A program made the position numbers and the translations under genes. A stretch of 10,944 bases of DNA from Candidatus Nitrosomarinus sp. (GTDB lineage: Archaea > Thermoproteota > Nitrososphaeria > Nitrososphaerales > Nitrosopumilaceae), in NCBI GenBank assembly GCA_003702465.1, contig REGF01000033.1, positions 1 through 10,944 of the forward strand, read 5' to 3'. Each line of letters opens with the position of its first letter. Position 1 is the stretch's first letter. Of this stretch, positions 1 to 6,093 are shown piece by piece. Below the pieces are notes generated by a model. The model ran no database searches, was not told the DNA's origin, and worked only from the letters and a program-made list of their open reading frames with translations.

Positions 1-1532
1 TACGGGACAGTGTCACCCTCGAGACTAAGAGATTTTGTTAAATCAAATGTAATTATTTTATCTAAATCTTGTTTAATCATCTCATAACGTAAAGTTCCAA
101 TTGATACAGATTGAGCAATGGCATCAATTTCAAAATCAGACATGTCAGGATGTCGCTTTTTTGTTTCTTCAATAATTTTTTGTTTTAATAATTCACAAAC
201 AGAATCAGCACTTACATACAATCCCTTTCTACCAGACATCTGAGCTTGTTTACCATCAGTTTCCAATCCAAGAGTTTTTGCAGTATTTGCACTTAATGTT
301 ACGGATTCATAACCAAGATGAATGTAACTTTCAGGAATTGAATTGAATTTTTCCATTAAAGCAGTAATAATTTTTTGTAGTCTCTCTTGACGTGAATCAA
401 TTACAGTTACAACTTTTTTAGCAGTAAAATTTTGAGGAGGGTTTGTAGAATCATTCAAAGTTGTTTGCCAAAGTGTTTTAGAATCTGGCTGTTCAGAAGA
501 ATATTTTTCATAATTAAAGGGATCATCTAACAAACCTAATTTCCAAGCAGCATATGGAATATCTTTAGCAATATAGGTTGCAGTCCCATTACTACGAACA
601 ATTACTTTATCTTCTTCTTTTCCATCACCGCGAATAACCCAACATTGAGCATTTTTGCCATCATTTTCAAATTCTACTAGACCCATTTCCTTGAGTTTTT
701 CAAATATTTTAGACCACAATCCAGAACGAATGATTTGAGATTCAAAATTTAAGCAATCATAAGAGACATTTAGATTCCAACAAGTTTGTAATTGACCAGA
801 CAAAACCTTTCTGGTAATGGAATCACCAAATTTTGCAATTTCAGAATTTCCATCTTCAAGTTCTTTCAAGGTATTTTTTCTTATGTCTTCTAATGAAGGA
901 TCAAGTTCATATTTTTGAGTAGTCTTAACATAAACATCATCACCACAATAATGATCAAATTTTTTGTCATTTGGTGGTTCTTCATTAAACCCAAGATGTT
1001 TGAATCCTACAATAATATCAGCGACTTGTAAACCAGAATCATCAATATAATTAAGAACTTTAACATTGTAATTTGCTTTTTTTAATATTCTTGAAACAGT
1101 ATCACCAACTACAATATTACGAATATGTCCAATGTGTAATGCTTTGTTAGGATTTACACTAGTATGTTCTACTACGATGTCAGAGTTTTTACCAATGTCA
1201 ATATTACCAAATGTGTCAAGATAAGATTCAGATAAAATCAATTTACTTAATTTTGCCCAATCAGCAAAGAAATTCAGATATCCTGATGGATGTGCTTCAG
1301 TTTTTAAAACAAAGACACTAGTACATTGTAAATATTTTTCAGAGATAATTTGAGTAATTTCTTTGGGGCTTTTTTTCAATTCCTTGGCAAGTAAAAATGC
1401 AATGTTAGAACTTACATCACCGAATCCAGGTTTTGCAACATCTACAGAGAAAGATATTTCTGAAATGGAAAGTTCTTGAATAATTTTTTTTAGATTATTT
1501 TCAATTTCATCTATAATTATTTGAAAAGTCAT
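1..1532 (-). CDS. argS: Arginyl-tRNA synthetase, 3' end cut by window edge
   Basis: Charges tRNA-Arg with arginine using ATP, in the cytoplasm. The reading frame is open from an ATG at 1530-1532 to the window edge, giving about 510 residues. The class I signature ALHIGH is at residues 131-136, preceded by the VEHTSVNPNK stretch typical of ArgS. A KMSKS-equivalent loop, QMSGRKG, is at 431-437, as in many ArgS enzymes whose KMSKS is degenerate. The N-terminal part (about 1-100) resembles the ArgS-specific tRNA D-loop recognition domain. The missing C-terminus should be most of the DALR anticodon-binding domain, since family members are usually 550-640 residues. Only one base separates this start from the stop of the phosphatase gene upstream, so the two are almost certainly cotranscribed and no separate promoter is expected. 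Identification is firm. Confidence 0.96.
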   Translation of the reverse strand, partial: MTFQIIIDEIENNLKKIIQELSISEISFSVDVAKPGFGDVSSNIAFLLAKELKKSPKEITQIISEKYLQCTSVFVLKTEAHPSGYLNFFADWAKLSKLILSESYLDTFGNIDIGKNSDIVVEHTSVNPNKALHIGHIRNIVVGDTVSRILKKANYNVKVLNYIDDSGLQVADIIVGFKHLGFNEEPPNDKKFDHYCGDDVYVKTTQKYELDPSLEDIRKNTLKELEDGNSEIAKFGDSITRKVLSGQLQTCWNLNVSYDCLNFESQIIRSGLWSKIFEKLKEMGLVEFENDGKNAQCWVIRGDGKEEDKVIVRSNGTATYIAKDIPYAAWKLGLLDDPFNYEKYSSEQPDSKTLWQTTLNDSTNPPQNFTAKKVVTVIDSRQERLQKIITALMEKFNSIPESYIHLGYESVTLSANTAKTLGLETDGKQAQMSGRKGLYVSADSVCELLKQKIIEETKKRHPDMSDFEIDAIAQSVSIGTLRYEMIKQDLDKIITFDLTKSLSLEGDTVP

Positions 1533-1533
1533 A

Positions 1534-2229
1534 CTATATTTCAGATAATTTAGGTGCTAATTTATCTAATGCTTCTAAAACACCGTCACCACTACTTGCA
1601 GACACGCACATAGTAGCCTCAGATCGAACAAAATCAGAAGCATTACCTAATGCAACACTAGTTTTTGCTACTTTGAATAATGGAATATCAGTAGCACTAT
1701 CTCCAATGGCAATAACATCATCTTTTACTAAATTCAATTTATTCATCAATTCAGTAAAACCAGTTCCTTTGTCAATTCCCTTAGAATTAATATGAATAGC
1801 ATATTGACTATCAGAAAGTCCAACATCCAGATTATGCTCAGAAAGAACTTTTCTAGCTTCATCCATGTCAAATGTTCTTTCCAAAACAACTTCAGTTAAT
1901 CTAGGAAATACAGGTTTTTTTTGTACCCCATCAATACTATTTTTAATTAATTCAAATGCCTTATTGCATTCTTCAATATTTCCTAACAAAATGTGTTCAT
2001 CAGCATCTAATGCAATACAACCGCCGTTTTCCCCAACTGCAATTTTTTTAGTTCCACCAAAAACTGAAAGTAAATATGCTTCAACAGAAGAACGTCCAGT
2101 TACATAAATTACATCATGACCCATGTTAGTCAATCTTCTCAATGATTCTAATGCCCCAAGATGAATTCTACCACCACCATTTTCAGTAATTGTTCCATCA
2201 ATATCTACTGCAAATGTTTTCTTTTTCAT
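1534..2229 (-). CDS. Archaeal-type phosphoglycolate phosphatase (HAD superfamily)
   Basis: Predicted Mg2+-dependent cytoplasmic phosphatase, probably hydrolysing 2-phosphoglycolate. From the ATG at 2227-2229 the protein has 231 residues. HAD motif I DIDGT is at 9-13 (nucleophile D9, acid D11), motif II VTGR at about 43-46, the catalytic Lys in GIDKG near 154, and motif IV GDSATD at 176-181. ENGG near 67-70 and the cap region between motifs II and III fit the archaeal phosphoglycolate/sucrose-phosphate phosphatase group (TA0175-like). An upstream in-frame GTG at 2236-2238 would add three residues. I prefer the ATG because a TATA-like element lies 21-30 bases before it, which suggests a leaderless transcript. 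The TAG stop is one base before argS. Substrate is inferred from family; sugar-phosphate or other HAD substrates are possible. 2-phosphoglycolate clearance after DNA repair is a known role of the family. Confidence 0.85.
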   Translation of the reverse strand: MKKKTFAVDIDGTITENGGGRIHLGALESLRRLTNMGHDVIYVTGRSSVEAYLLSVFGGTKKIAVGENGGCIALDADEHILLGNIEECNKAFELIKNSIDGVQKKPVFPRLTEVVLERTFDMDEARKVLSEHNLDVGLSDSQYAIHINSKGIDKGTGFTELMNKLNLVKDDVIAIGDSATDIPLFKVAKTSVALGNASDFVRSEATMCVSASSGDGVLEALDKLAPKLSEI

Positions 2230-2249
2230 AAAAATCACTTTCTGAGACT

Positions 2250-2259
2250 AAATAATAAT
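2250..2259 (-). promoter_or_regulatory. TATA-like box for the phosphatase-argS unit
   Basis: On the minus strand TTATTATTTA lies in the short gap after the membrane-protein stop (2269). It is centred about 26 bases before the ATG at 2229, the spacing expected for archaeal TATA to a leaderless start. It suggests phosphatase and argS can be transcribed independently of the upstream membrane genes. Assignment is from position and composition only, in AT-rich DNA. Confidence 0.45.
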
Positions 2260-2268
2260 GGAACGTAT

Positions 2269-3357
2269 TCAATCAGTAGTATGTATCAAAATTCTTTTTG
2301 AGATTTTTGAAGATAGTAAAACACCAACCATACCCATCACGATTGCTGGAATTATAGTATATATCAAAACATTTTGAATCAGTTCAAAGTAAACAAAATA
2401 AATCAAACTAGGAGAGACCAATTTTCCTAATAAAATTTCATTGTAAGTATACATGATATATGGATAGTACACCATATAGAAAACAGAGCCTACTAAACCA
2501 CCGACAAAAAGCATACTGATTTTTGAACGATTTAGTTTTAGAAAAACATCAGCAATAACAAACGGAATTAAATTCAAAGAATAAAACAACACAGTATCAA
2601 ACATTGCAAAATTTGGAACAATTGCTGTAGTGCTATAAATTAGTAAAAATAATCCACCTAAAATACTCAGTATTCCAAATTGATAGTTAGACAATCGAAA
2701 AATCAATGTCAAAGAAAAGGAAATCAAAAAAGGATATGCCAAAGAGGCAATAATAAAAGCAATTGTTGGTTCTGGATTAAAATTAAAAAAATCAGTACTA
2801 GAGAAAGGTAACGATAAAGAAGAAATTATACCAGATGCAGATAACCAAACTGGAATAACACCTAAAATTAATAAAAATTTTGAGACAGAATTAGAATTAT
2901 TAAATTTCAAATATCTAGAAATTCCTATCAACCCTCCCACACTGCACAAAAACATTCCAGTGATCAAAGTAAAATGAGGAGGGCTAAGTAATCCATCAAG
3001 ACCAAAATAGGAATGCCAAACAAAATCTAGAGGACCAGCACCAGTCAACAGACCAATACCAATTAATTTAATTTTTAATGATAAAAAATAAGAATCTCGA
3101 AATTGTTGTAGATTTCGCCAACCTACAAATGTTAAGACTACTCCAATTAAAGAAATTGCAACACCAGTATACATCAATGCATGTGGCGGTGAAAAAAAAG
3201 TTTCAGGTTTACTAAGTAAATGATTTGTAATATCCCAACTACCACCTACAGTAACTAATAGAATTCCAAAACTAGTCAAAATACTTCCAAAAAGGAAGAA
3301 TTGTTGAGAATAGGTTGTTAGAAAAGTTTCTGAAATTTTAGATTTTGAAATTGTCAT
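2269..3357 (-). CDS. Polytopic membrane protein with duplicated D-x3-H-x9-SPPH motif
   Basis: Not recognised as a named family. From the ATG at 3355-3357 it has 362 residues and about ten predicted membrane helices (roughly 18-40, 58-80, 93-115, 122-147, 159-182, 198-221, 227-248, 253-275, 280-303, 323-351). Two copies of the same pattern occur 69 residues apart: D42, H46, SPPH 56-59, TG 64-65, and D111, H115, SPPH 125-128, TG 133-134. Spacing is identical, and flanking glycines (39/108, 72/141) also match. This indicates an ancient internal duplication. The conserved His and Asp at helix ends could bind a metal or heme; that is inference. An in-frame TTG at 3370-3372 is an alternative start. 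A GGTGA lies one base before the ATG, too close for a normal Shine-Dalgarno. It follows the 193-residue exported protein and is probably cotranscribed with it. Confidence 0.85.
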   Translation of the reverse strand: MTISKSKISETFLTTYSQQFFLFGSILTSFGILLVTVGGSWDITNHLLSKPETFFSPPHALMYTGVAISLIGVVLTFVGWRNLQQFRDSYFLSLKIKLIGIGLLTGAGPLDFVWHSYFGLDGLLSPPHFTLITGMFLCSVGGLIGISRYLKFNNSNSVSKFLLILGVIPVWLSASGIISSLSLPFSSTDFFNFNPEPTIAFIIASLAYPFLISFSLTLIFRLSNYQFGILSILGGLFLLIYSTTAIVPNFAMFDTVLFYSLNLIPFVIADVFLKLNRSKISMLFVGGLVGSVFYMVYYPYIMYTYNEILLGKLVSPSLIYFVYFELIQNVLIYTIIPAIVMGMVGVLLSSKISKRILIHTTD

Positions 3358-3382
3358 ATCACCACTAGTCAATCACAAAATA

Positions 3383-3964
3383 TTAGGGATTTACAGTTAC
3401 CGAATATACTGAAACGTATTCATTTTGATGATCTTGAACTCCTGAAGTAGGATAGTGTGAAATATCACTAGAATGAGGAATTCCTATAGATTTAACATAC
3501 ACATCAAAAACACCATAATTTTTTGGAGTCAAAACAATATCAAAATGTGTTTCAACATCAGGCTTTAATGGTCTACTCATTGCTTCAATTGAAGGATATT
3601 TTGCCAAAGTAGTCTCCACACCACCACTATAACTTGAACCAATTTCTTCACCAACATCAATGTAAGAAGGAGAAAGAGAAAAATCGTATGTTGCAATTTT
3701 AACAACATCGTCGATTTCAGCAAGTTGTGGAAATCCAACAGACACAATGTGAATATCTGCATAGTCACCAATATTTTTTGAGACAATTTCAAGACGAAAT
3801 GAATCACCTAAATCTATTTCAGTATCAGACAACGTGGCTTCAAAAACAGGTTGAGGAACTAATTGCTCAGTTATCAAAAACTCTGAAGGAAGTATGAAAA
3901 CAGTTAGTAGAAAATACAATGATAGTAAAACAAACCCTGTGGAATAAATTAAAATTCTTTTCAT
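3383..3964 (-). CDS. Membrane-anchored extracytoplasmic protein, Ig-like/CARDB-like fold suspected
   Basis: Unnamed protein of 193 residues. A short basic N-terminus (MKR) is followed by one hydrophobic helix at about 5-26 with no obvious signal-peptidase site or lipobox. It is therefore probably a type II anchor with the rest outside the cell. Residues about 40-193 alternate hydrophobic and polar residues like a beta-sandwich; the segment with SDTEIDLGDSFRLEI and NIGDYADIHIVSV resembles CARDB/Ig-like domains. The last third carries H140, H164, D167, H170, D178 and H179, a possible metal-binding cluster. The ATG at 3962-3964 is preceded by a TATA-like element about 21-29 bases upstream, consistent with a leaderless mRNA. 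The stop lies 25 bases before the membrane-protein ATG, so the two are likely one unit and may form a complex. Function unknown. Confidence 0.85.
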   Translation of the reverse strand: MKRILIYSTGFVLLSLYFLLTVFILPSEFLITEQLVPQPVFEATLSDTEIDLGDSFRLEIVSKNIGDYADIHIVSVGFPQLAEIDDVVKIATYDFSLSPSYIDVGEEIGSSYSGGVETTLAKYPSIEAMSRPLKPDVETHFDIVLTPKNYGVFDVYVKSIGIPHSSDISHYPTSGVQDHQNEYVSVYSVTVNP

Positions 3965-3984
3965 ATAAATTAAAATTCACATAC

Positions 3985-3993
3985 TATTAAAAA
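3985..3993 (-). promoter_or_regulatory. TATA-like box for the envelope gene pair
   Basis: On the minus strand TTTTTAATA sits 21-29 bases before the ATG at 3964, as expected for a leaderless archaeal transcript. The 150-base gap 3965-4114 separates divergent genes and must hold both promoters; nothing else is evident in it. Positional evidence only. Confidence 0.4.
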
Positions 3994-4078
3994 ATGAAAC
4001 AGGTTTGAAAGAGTCATAATTTCACAGAATTAAAATTAAATCCAAAAAAATTCTTCTAAAACATTGTAAAGTGTACGG

Positions 4079-4086
4079 TTTTATTT
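4079..4086 (+). promoter_or_regulatory. TATA-like box for the DRG GTPase gene
   Basis: TTTTATTT-like sequence lies 29-36 bases before the TTG start at 4115. A typical 25-base offset would place the transcript start near 4105-4110, leaving a leader of only 5-10 bases. That would put the ATG at 4105-4107, which opens a seven-codon frame, at or near the mRNA 5' end. Positional evidence only. Confidence 0.35.
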
Positions 4087-4114
4087 GAAAAGAATAAAGA
4101 AAAAATGAACTGTA

Positions 4115-5233
4115 TTGGGAATTCCTGAAAAAATTAAAGCCATTCAAGATGAAATGGCAAGAACTCAGATAAACAAAGCTACAGAACATCACATAGGATT
4201 ACTGAAAGCTAAAATTGCAAAATTAAAGAGAGAGCAAGAAGCAGACATTACTAAAAAATCAGGAATGAAACAAGACGGTTTTGACGTCAGACGTACAGGG
4301 GATGCTACTGTTGTATTTATTGGGTTACCCAGTGTCGGAAAATCAACATTGCTCAATAAAATGACAGGAGCCAAATCTACTGTGGGAGCATTTCAATTTA
4401 CTACATTAACAGTAGTTCCAGGAATGATGGAATATAGAGGTGCAAAAATCCAAGTATTAGACCTTCCAGGAATCATCAAGGGGGCATCAACAGGCAAAGG
4501 ACTTGGAAAAAGAATTCTATCAGTAGCAAGAACTGCAGATTTAGTGTTATTGGTTTTAGATGTATTCCAACCATATCACGAAGATGTTTTAACTAATGAA
4601 TTAGGAAATATTGGAATTAGATTAAACCAATTACCACCAAACATTACAATTGAAAAAGCATCAATGGGTGGAATTGCAATTGCTCAACAAGCAAAATTAA
4701 CAAAAATTACAGAAAAACACCTTAAAGATATTTTACATCTTTATGGAATTGTCAGTGCAAGAGTTGTGGTAAGAGAAGATTTAACATCTGAACAATTAGC
4801 AGACCACATTGCGGGAAATATTAGTTATTCAAAAGCAATTACAGTTCTGAACAAAATTGATTTAGTAGATAAAGAGTTTTTAAAAGATTTGAAAACAAAA
4901 ATAAAATCAGATGTTATAGAAGTTTCTGCAAATGCAGATTTGAATATAGAAGTTCTAAAAGAAAAAATTTATGAAAAATTAAAATTCATTAGAATATACA
5001 TGCGTCCAAAAGGAGGGGAAACAGATTTCAAAGAACCATTTATTGCAAGAGAAGGAGATACAGTTGAAGATATTTGTAATAAACTTCACAGAAGATTAAG
5101 AAGAGAATTCAGATATGGTTTAGTGTGGGGCAAAAGTGTAAAATTTGGAGGACAAAGAGTAGGACTAAACCACATTATGCAAGATGAAGATGTTTTAACA
5201 ATTATCAAAATAAAAGGTACAAGTTCTCAATAA
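4115..5233 (+). CDS. DRG-family (Obg-HflX superfamily) GTP-binding protein
   Basis: Cytoplasmic GTPase of the archaeal/eukaryotic DRG group, thought to act with ribosomes. Its 372 residues match the usual DRG length. N-terminal helices at about 1-50 include NKATEHHIGLLKAKIAKL. The G domain has the P-loop GLPSVGKS at 70-77, the switch I Thr region near 90-98, DLPG at 116-119, NKID at 246-249 and SAN at 271-273. An inserted S5D2L-like segment lies about 165-240 and a C-terminal TGS domain about 293-368. The start is TTG at 4115-4117: a TGA in the same frame at 4106-4108 excludes a longer protein, and MGIPEKIKAI is the conserved DRG N-terminus. There is no Shine-Dalgarno. It is divergent from the envelope pair. 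After the stop, 256 bases of A-rich DNA precede the next gene. Confidence 0.93.
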   Translation: MGIPEKIKAIQDEMARTQINKATEHHIGLLKAKIAKLKREQEADITKKSGMKQDGFDVRRTGDATVVFIGLPSVGKSTLLNKMTGAKSTVGAFQFTTLTVVPGMMEYRGAKIQVLDLPGIIKGASTGKGLGKRILSVARTADLVLLVLDVFQPYHEDVLTNELGNIGIRLNQLPPNITIEKASMGGIAIAQQAKLTKITEKHLKDILHLYGIVSARVVVREDLTSEQLADHIAGNISYSKAITVLNKIDLVDKEFLKDLKTKIKSDVIEVSANADLNIEVLKEKIYEKLKFIRIYMRPKGGETDFKEPFIAREGDTVEDICNKLHRRLRREFRYGLVWGKSVKFGGQRVGLNHIMQDEDVLTIIKIKGTSSQ

Positions 5234-5384
5234 AAAACAAAATCAGATCAAAGAAAACAAAAAGAAATTGCAAAAATAGAAAAAAACACAGTAAATTATG
5301 TAATTAGAGGAAGAAAAATTTCAAAAATAGGCATTACCAAATACAAAATAAAATTAAAATAGAAAAATTAAAGAAAATTAACGA

Positions 5385-5400
5385 TCAAAAAATTTTTTCT
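5385..5400 (+). terminator. Possible T-run terminator after the DRG gene
   Basis: The intergenic stretch 5234-5489 is strongly A-rich with few T until an A6T6 block ending in a six-T run at 5393-5398. Archaeal RNA polymerase commonly stops in such T runs, and this is the first one downstream of the GTPase stop. A second seven-T run at 5443-5449 could be a backup terminator or part of the next promoter. Confidence 0.35.
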
Positions 5401-5441
5401 AATGATCAAATTACTTCAATAATTGTAATCAAATTGTGTAA

Positions 5442-5452
5442 ATTTTTTTAGT
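5442..5452 (+). promoter_or_regulatory. Possible promoter of the H1-like gene
   Basis: A T-rich element (ATTTTTTTAGT) lies about 38-48 bases before the ATG at 5490 and 18-28 bases before another ATG at 5470. If it is the TATA box, transcription would begin near 5470. That leaves a leader of roughly 20 bases for the H1-like frame, or a leaderless start in a different frame. Weak, composition-based call. Confidence 0.25.
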
Positions 5453-5489
5453 TTAACCACTGAAAAACAATGAAAATATCGATTTTAGC

Positions 5490-5897
5490 ATGGCTACAAA
5501 AAGAAAAGCTGCAACTAAACGTAGATCAACTACAAAAGCAGCTCCAAAAAGAAAAGCTACTAAAAAAACTGCAACTAGAAAAGCAGCTCCAAAGAGAAAA
5601 GCAGCAGCAAAACGCAAAGCAGCTCCTAAGAGAAAAACTGCAGCAAAGAAAGCAGCTCCAAAGAGAAAAGCAGCAGCAAAACGCAAAGCAGCTCCTAAGA
5701 GAAAAACTGCAGCAAAGAAAGCAGCTCCAAAGAGAAAAGCAGCTCCAAAGAGAAAAGCAGCAGCAAAACGCAAAGCAGCTCCTAAGAGAAAAGCAGCTCC
5801 AAAGAGAAAAACTGCAACTAGAAAAGCAGCTCCAAAGAGAAAAGCAGCAGCAAAACGCAAAGCAGCTCCTAAGAGAAAAGCAGCAAAAAGACGATAA
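5490..5897 (+). CDS. Histone-H1-like Lys/Arg/Ala/Pro repeat protein
   Basis: Predicted nucleic-acid-binding protein of 135 residues composed almost only of K, R, A, P and T, with no acidic residue. Blocks alternate as AAPKRK, AAAKRK and TAAKK, like the C-terminal tails of eukaryotic H1 and bacterial HC2/AlgP-type proteins. A 23-residue unit (69 bp) is repeated exactly at 5583-5651 and 5652-5720, with further partial copies up to the end. No globular domain, signal peptide or helix-turn-helix is present, so it should be disordered and strongly basic. Binding and compacting DNA, or neutralising RNA, is the likely role, inferred from composition. The start ATG (MATKRKAATKRR) is the only sensible one in frame. 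Other frames across the repeat are also open because the unit is a multiple of three; I treat them as by-products. Copy number may vary between strains. Confidence 0.82.
   Translation: MATKRKAATKRRSTTKAAPKRKATKKTATRKAAPKRKAAAKRKAAPKRKTAAKKAAPKRKAAAKRKAAPKRKTAAKKAAPKRKAAPKRKAAAKRKAAPKRKAAPKRKTATRKAAPKRKAAAKRKAAPKRKAAKRR
5583..5720 (+). repeat. Two exact 69-bp tandem copies inside the H1-like gene
   Basis: The 69-base unit beginning GCAGCTCCAAAGAG at 5583 recurs without a mismatch at 5652 and restarts at 5721, where the order of the sub-blocks changes. Identity at synonymous positions points to recent duplication or gene-conversion-like homogenisation rather than selection on the protein alone. 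Sub-repeats of 15-18 bases run through 5536-5890. Confidence 0.9.
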
Positions 5898-5912
5898 CCT
5901 CGTTTGTAAATT

Positions 5913-5950
5913 AACAATCGTCATATAGACGACGAATTGTTTTCATTTTT
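5913..5950 (+). terminator. Stem-loop plus T-run after the H1-like gene
   Basis: AACAATCGTC at 5913-5922 can pair with GACGAATTGTT at 5931-5941, giving ten pairs with one bulged A and an eight-base loop. It is followed by TCATTTTT at 5943-5950. It starts 16 bases after the stop of the H1-like gene and looks like an intrinsic-terminator-style element. Hairpins are not required for archaeal termination, so the stem may instead protect the 3' end. Confidence 0.5.
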
Positions 5951-5975
5951 CTAATTCACTCAGTGAAAACTATTA

Positions 5976-6092
5976 ATTAAAAAATAAAATTAAAAAATAA
6001 AATTAAAAAATAAAATTAAAAAATAAAATTAAAAAATAAAATTAAAAAATAAAATTAAAAAATAAAATTAAAAAATAAAATTAAAAAATAAA
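5976..6092. repeat. Nine perfect copies of a 13-bp AT-only tandem repeat
   Basis: The unit ATTAAAAAATAAA repeats nine times head to tail with no mismatch (117 bp), followed by a partial copy at 6093-6097. The stop codon of the convergent collagen-like gene (6094-6096) lies inside that partial copy. On the minus strand each unit reads TTTATTTTTTAAT, so the array provides nine successive six-T tracts just after the collagen-like gene and could act as a multi-step terminator. Perfect identity suggests slippage-driven length variation. Confidence 0.95.
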
Positions 6093-6093
6093 A

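Noticed and set aside
3965..4114. Possible tRNA or small RNA gene in the divergent intergenic region
   Set aside because: No cloverleaf arms, TTCGA-like T-loop or GC-rich segment can be seen; the region is plain AT-rich promoter DNA.
5583..5890. CRISPR-like or mobile-element repeats at 5583-5890
   Set aside because: The 69-base units lie inside an open reading frame, have no unique spacers, and no terminal inverted repeats or transposase are present.
5453..5924. Long minus-strand frames across the H1-like gene, one strongly hydrophobic and membrane-like, one Ser/Cys/Phe-rich
   Set aside because: They mirror the repeated AAA/AGA/GCA/GCT codons of the plus strand, and repeat periods divisible by three keep every frame open. 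No promoter or conserved start supports them.
5976..6092. CRISPR-like array
   Set aside because: The 13-base units are directly contiguous with no spacers and no cas genes nearby, so it is a simple tandem repeat.
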